In this document: piece by piece, positions 35,223-38,702 of the stretch
Layout: every line of letters begins with the position of its first letter
Numbering within the stretch: the first letter of the stretch is position 1
From: Deltaproteobacteria bacterium
Lineage (GTDB): Bacteria > UBA10199 > JADGCS01
Assembly: GCA_015228875.1 (NCBI GenBank)
Contig: JADGCS010000035.1
Coordinates: 1-38,702, forward strand
Direction of reading: 5' to 3'
Length of the DNA stretch: 38,702 nt
The notes under the pieces: generated by a model
Database searches by the model: none
What the model saw: the letters and a program-made list of their open reading frames with translations, nothing else
What the model was told of the DNA's origin: nothing
Translations under genes and position numbers: made by a program

Positions 35223-37565
35223 CTACGAAACCTCTACCTGTATACCCATGTCTTTGGCCGCTTTGCTGATTAATTTTTGCAAATCCAACTGGGCCTCTCG
35301 GTCGATGCCTCGACCAGCTGCCTCCATAAAGCGCACCATTGTTGCGGCGTGGACCCTGCGGGTTGGGCCGGTGTTTCTTTCTTGTTCGTTCTGGATCATC
35401 GCAAGGAGATTAAGGGCGCGGCCCACTCTGTCCCGCGCCTGTACCACCCCCCGGGGCCCAAGTTTGATGTATGCGTTTATTTCGCTGGCAAAGCCAAGCA
35501 CCTTTTTCTGGTTGGGGGTTGTGACTTCCGTGGTTGGCCTTGGGGCTTGTGGCTTTGCCGCTAGTCCTGTCGCTGGTTTTACCTGTGGTGCTGTGTCTGT
35601 GTCGTCTGTTTTTGCCTTATCTGACAAGCCAAAGACATCATCAAAGGACCCACCTTGGCCAAAGACCCTTTCACAATCTTTGATATGCGTCTCAAGTTGA
35701 TACATGAGGGACAACCCCCTCTCGCCGTAATTGCGCATCTCTTCTGAATTACACATGGCAAGGGCCTGCTTAAGAAGGTGCATGTAGCGACCCTCTACAG
35801 TTTGAGTGGGGGCAAGTTTCATCACAGTTGCGGCCCATTTATGTGCCTCGGGGGTACGAGCATAGGGACCCCCCCTGCGCATCTCCTCTGCGTTGGCTAT
35901 CTCCAACTTGAGGCTGATGACCACCTGATAAATCCTTGCAAAAATGTTCCAAGCCGGCAGTACTTTAAGTTCTTCGCTTGACAGGCCGGCCTTGAGATGC
36001 CCCGCTTTCATGGTCGCAGCTTGATAAACTCCGGTGTTGCCGAGATGATCAAGGAGCGCCGCCGCAAATTTGAGATGCTCTGCATCGCCATCAACGGGAA
36101 CAGTGATGGTTTGTCTCGTGAATTCGAGGACAGGTCTTTTGCCCTCGCCCTCTCCCCGATAGATGGTCCATATTGTTGTGCTTGAGGGTATGCGACCACC
36201 GCGTGCGACCCACCTGTTTTTTCTTAAACTCTCTTCTACCGTGAGCTGCATACCGGTTGCCTTGACAGCCTTTTCCATCTCACCCACATCAAGGCTCATA
36301 TCCATTCCAAAAACAAGCTGATGCCCTTCTTCCGGTTTTGCCCCTTTTTCGATAAGCACATATGTTGTGTGCGGTGGTTTTTGTATTTTTTCTACGTTGT
36401 AACTGGCAGGCAAGACCGGCTTTGCACCCTCCTGCCCCCTTTTGTCCCAGAGCCAGAGGGCCTTATCCCTTTGCGCAAAAGATCTTCTTGTTTCGGGAAA
36501 GAGAGTGTTGTCCTTACCCACCTTATCGAGCTTTGAAAGGATGTGCTCACCGATGCCTCTAAACAAAGAGGGGCTTTTGCGGTCAAGAAGCGCGTCCATA
36601 AAGGGTTTAAACTCGAACATCCGGACAACTTGATAATCGGATGAGATGAGCCTGTCATCATGAACCGCCTCAACTACACGTGTGGCAACATTAATGGCAC
36701 GCATCAGCAGGTTGGGTTGATCCAACATGCCTTCGGTAAGGACCACGACCGAGTAATGGGTGATATGCAGTGCAGGGCTGCCATCTATTGTGACTAAAAG
36801 GGTATCGCGTTTTGCTGACTGCGTTACCTCGAACCTTGGATTCTGTTGCAGCAGTCTTGCAACGCCGTCAAGATCCATAGGGTATGAGAACACATATTGA
36901 AGGTACTGCGTAGTAACAAACAGGTTTTCGAGAAAAGTAAGCCCCCTGCCTGTATAAAAGGCGTGAAAATCCGGCATACAAACAAAGGGTGTCTTTGAGG
37001 ATTTGTTGCCTGGCACAAATCTTTTGCTGAGCTCCCCTGTATGAATTGCATTAAGTCCAATCAGCGCATCGGTACGCAGACCAGACACATCGAGATTTGG
37101 TTTTTCTGCGATCTGCTTGAGTGTCGCAACGCGTCCCGGAGCGGCCTGGGCCTCTACCTCTGCTACAAAAGAGGCTGAGAGGACCTCTCTTCTCTCAATA
37201 GTATAATCGGGCTCATCCCCCCGATCTCCAATAGAAGCACGCCTCTGCAGGAGTGCGTCGAGATTGCTTGCAATATTGCTGCTGGCTGTTTGTTGTGTTG
37301 GTTGTGTTGGTTGTGTTCGCTGTGCCCGTGCCTCCATCGCACGGGCGTAACCTGTGACCAGCACCCTAAGTTGCTCCTTTACAACAGCGTGTTGAGGACC
37401 AGCGATCGGCGTCCTTGGTGCCGGTGAAAGAACACGATCAACCTCTGCCCATGTTGGCAGTGTCTTGGCGGCTAGTATTTGTTGGGCAGCTGCTGGCAGC
37501 TGGTTCCAGATCCCTGCCTTTTGTGCCAACTGTAAAAAACTTGGCAGTGGTTGTAATGGTCCCAT
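35223..37565 (-). CDS. Large orphan protein with Pro/Gln linker
   Basis: This 780-residue protein belongs to no family I recognise. It begins MGPLQPLPSFLQLAQKAGIW with no signal peptide. A short simple repeat (TQPTQPTQQT, encoded by about 37289-37322) forms a linker near residue 85. The middle (about residues 160-480) is mixed alpha/beta, with motifs such as PFVCMPDFHAFYTGRG and TLLVTIDGSPALHITHYSVV. A Thr/Pro/Lys linker (about residues 640-680) leads to a helical C-terminal domain (KVLGFASEINAYIKLGPRG). AGGAG lies 6-7 bases before the ATG. It precedes the coiled-coil gene by 129 bp on the same strand, so the two could be co-transcribed. It is intact. Confidence 0.7.
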   Translation of the reverse strand: MGPLQPLPSFLQLAQKAGIWNQLPAAAQQILAAKTLPTWAEVDRVLSPAPRTPIAGPQHAVVKEQLRVLVTGYARAMEARAQRTQPTQPTQQTASSNIASNLDALLQRRASIGDRGDEPDYTIERREVLSASFVAEVEAQAAPGRVATLKQIAEKPNLDVSGLRTDALIGLNAIHTGELSKRFVPGNKSSKTPFVCMPDFHAFYTGRGLTFLENLFVTTQYLQYVFSYPMDLDGVARLLQQNPRFEVTQSAKRDTLLVTIDGSPALHITHYSVVVLTEGMLDQPNLLMRAINVATRVVEAVHDDRLISSDYQVVRMFEFKPFMDALLDRKSPSLFRGIGEHILSKLDKVGKDNTLFPETRRSFAQRDKALWLWDKRGQEGAKPVLPASYNVEKIQKPPHTTYVLIEKGAKPEEGHQLVFGMDMSLDVGEMEKAVKATGMQLTVEESLRKNRWVARGGRIPSSTTIWTIYRGEGEGKRPVLEFTRQTITVPVDGDAEHLKFAAALLDHLGNTGVYQAATMKAGHLKAGLSSEELKVLPAWNIFARIYQVVISLKLEIANAEEMRRGGPYARTPEAHKWAATVMKLAPTQTVEGRYMHLLKQALAMCNSEEMRNYGERGLSLMYQLETHIKDCERVFGQGGSFDDVFGLSDKAKTDDTDTAPQVKPATGLAAKPQAPRPTTEVTTPNQKKVLGFASEINAYIKLGPRGVVQARDRVGRALNLLAMIQNEQERNTGPTRRVHAATMVRFMEAAGRGIDREAQLDLQKLISKAAKDMGIQVEVS

Positions 37566-37642
37566 AACGTGCTCCTGTCTTGATGCTGCGGATGAGGATC
37601 AATCATGTCATACGGACCAAGGCCCGTCTGTTCTCTCATACA

Positions 37643-37722
37643 CAAGTTACTAACTTGACTTTGACGCGGTTGAATTTATTCATTTTGCGAGGAATGCAAC
37701 CGCGCTCCGTCGTCTTTGAAAT
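37643..37722 (-). repeat. Interspersed structured repeat, copy R4 (lacks central hairpin)
   Basis: On the + strand this copy has the full palindrome CAAGTTACTAACTTG, then jumps directly to GACGCGGTTGAATTTATTCA, missing the CCCCGAAGG/CCTTGGGG hairpin. It ends TCTTTGAAATG. It occupies part of the 302-bp gap 37566-37867, in which no gene was seen. The rest of the gap is AT-rich leader or spacer DNA. Confidence 0.75.
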
Positions 37723-37867
37723 GCACACACAGCTATGCACATCGTCGTATTGTCTGGATAAAAGTTGCTTGAGTCAGCGGTTTTTTTAAAAAAAATTCAG
37801 GCACGGTTACACAATTCTGTAATCCACTTGAATGATTGAGGAAATCAAGGGGGGGCGTGTTAAACCC

Positions 37868-38506
37868 TCATGGCTTGTTTTGTGAATGATAATCGATCAA
37901 TGGTTTTAGGATGAGCGACAAGGGGTTGATATAAAGACCGACAAATGTTGTACCGGGGCGGTAATCATGACCCTCTGTGCAATACGCAACGGTTGTGGCC
38001 TGCAAGCCTACTGAGTCATCAAAAAGACCAACACGAATTGTGGGTGCGGCCACAAAGTAGGGATCATAGGAACCTTGGAAGGTTTTTTCTACGCGTTTCG
38101 GCATCAATTTTTGCATGGTATCCGCCCGCGTAGTGTTTTCCGCTTTATGCGGGTTATGATCGTCCTTGTTGTAGACACTCCCAAGATCCATGGCCACATC
38201 AATGGTAAGGGGTGCAAGATCAAAACGCAGCCCGACCTCTCCATAACTGAATGTATGATCACTGTCAGCAATCATGCCGCCCCCCACAACGAGCTTAAGC
38301 AGATTGTGTGCGGATTGCAGGTCAGTTTGATTTGCGGGAAGGGGGGCATCCCCTGTTTTTTCTCCCTCAATCTTGATCCCAAGATCAACATTTAAAGACC
38401 CGTTGATAAGACCCACAAACTTTGTTTCGTCTCCGAGACTTGTTCCCACGCCAAACCTCAATTGAGCCGGCAGTGAACCGTTGTCCTGTATTTTTGTTTC
38501 GCCCAT
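37868..38506 (-). CDS. Beta-strand-rich protein of unknown function, flanked by repeats
   Basis: This 212-residue protein has alternating hydrophobic/polar strands typical of a beta barrel or beta sandwich (QLRFGVGTSLGDETKFVGLI, SYGEVGLRFDLAPLTIDVAM, TTFVGLYINPLSLIL). No signal peptide is present, so a normal outer-membrane barrel is not supported; it may be cytoplasmic or use another export route. AAGGAG lies 6 bases before the ATG at 38506. It is enclosed by repeat copies R4 (37643-37722) and R5 (38539-38620) in inverted orientation. No family was recognised. Confidence 0.65.
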   Translation of the reverse strand: MGETKIQDNGSLPAQLRFGVGTSLGDETKFVGLINGSLNVDLGIKIEGEKTGDAPLPANQTDLQSAHNLLKLVVGGGMIADSDHTFSYGEVGLRFDLAPLTIDVAMDLGSVYNKDDHNPHKAENTTRADTMQKLMPKRVEKTFQGSYDPYFVAAPTIRVGLFDDSVGLQATTVAYCTEGHDYRPGTTFVGLYINPLSLILKPLIDYHSQNKP

Positions 38507-38538
38507 TGCTTCTCCTTAAAAAAATATTTGTATCCAGA

Positions 38539-38620
38539 AATTTTCAAAGTTGACAGAGCGCGGGTGCATTCATCGCAAAATGAAGGAACTCAACCGCGAC
38601 AAAGTCAAGTTGGTAACTTG
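38539..38620 (+). repeat. Interspersed structured repeat, copy R5 (lacks central hairpin)
   Basis: It starts TTTTCAAAGTTGACAGAGCG, continues through a GCGGGTGCATTCATCGC stem to CAACCGCGACAAAGT, and ends in CAAGTTGGTAACTTG. Like R4 it has lost the central CCCC/GGGG hairpin. It lies directly upstream of the beta-rich gene on the minus strand. The last 80 bases of the window contain nothing I can identify. Confidence 0.75.
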
Positions 38621-38702
38621 AAAATGGTTGTTTTGCGCGCCTAAGCTGTCAAGATTTTTGTTGAGGGACATTCTCTTTGCGATGCGCAAGCAACACGTAA
38701 GA

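Noticed and set aside
19479..38620. Repeat copies R1-R5 as remnants of a CRISPR array
   Set aside because: They are far apart, in mixed orientation, of varying length, and without regular spacers or cas genes.

Overview
The window looks like chromosome from an uncultured Gram-negative, probably anaerobic or microaerophilic bacterium with a Deltaproteobacteria-like gene content. The basis is a ferredoxin-dependent 2-oxoacid oxidoreductase (KorAB), a sigma-54 activator, a lipobox lipoprotein and several large orphan proteins. The taxonomic guess is inference only. No rRNA, tRNA, CRISPR array, transposase or phage gene was recognised.

Region 1 (1-3.7 kb, + strand) is a decayed defence island. 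It holds a type III restriction Res subunit without its N-terminal Walker A part, a DUF262 gene with an internal deletion and an in-frame stop, and a 5'-truncated HEPN ribonuclease-like gene. Region 2 (3.85-8.4 kb, + strand) holds a CARF-like / sigma-54 AAA+ / Fis-type regulator, then a 992-residue protein with two GlnE/GlnD-like nucleotidyltransferase cores. A strong hairpin at 8542-8577 separates it from the convergent minus-strand genes.

Region 3 (8.58-19.3 kb, - strand) is mostly housekeeping. From upstream to downstream on the minus strand it carries a DUF1189-ankyrin membrane protein, a lipoprotein, a radical SAM protein, folK, a small zinc-ribbon membrane protein, transaldolase, two paralogous single-span membrane proteins, korA and korB. 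Spacing from folK to korB suggests one or a few operons.

Region 4 (19.4-22.8 kb) holds two convergent AAA+/DUF4143-type ATPase genes bracketed by three copies of a structured interspersed repeat (R1-R3). Two more copies (R4, R5) bracket a beta-rich gene at the right end. Region 5 (22.8-38.5 kb, mostly - strand) is accessory. It has a HEAT-repeat protein ending in a caspase-like (clan CD) domain, a roughly 1,040-residue orphan gene broken by a 55-bp inverted copy of part of its HEAT neighbour and by a 2-nt frameshift, two orphan proteins of about 780 residues (one with tandem helical repeats and DWE tails), an aldehyde dehydrogenase and an M49-like metallopeptidase.

The most interesting points are the HEAT-caspase fusion, the orphan CARF-sigma54 regulator beside a double nucleotidyltransferase, the repeat family tied to ATPase cassettes, and the exact 55-bp inverted duplication. 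Removing that duplication restores one continuous reading frame.
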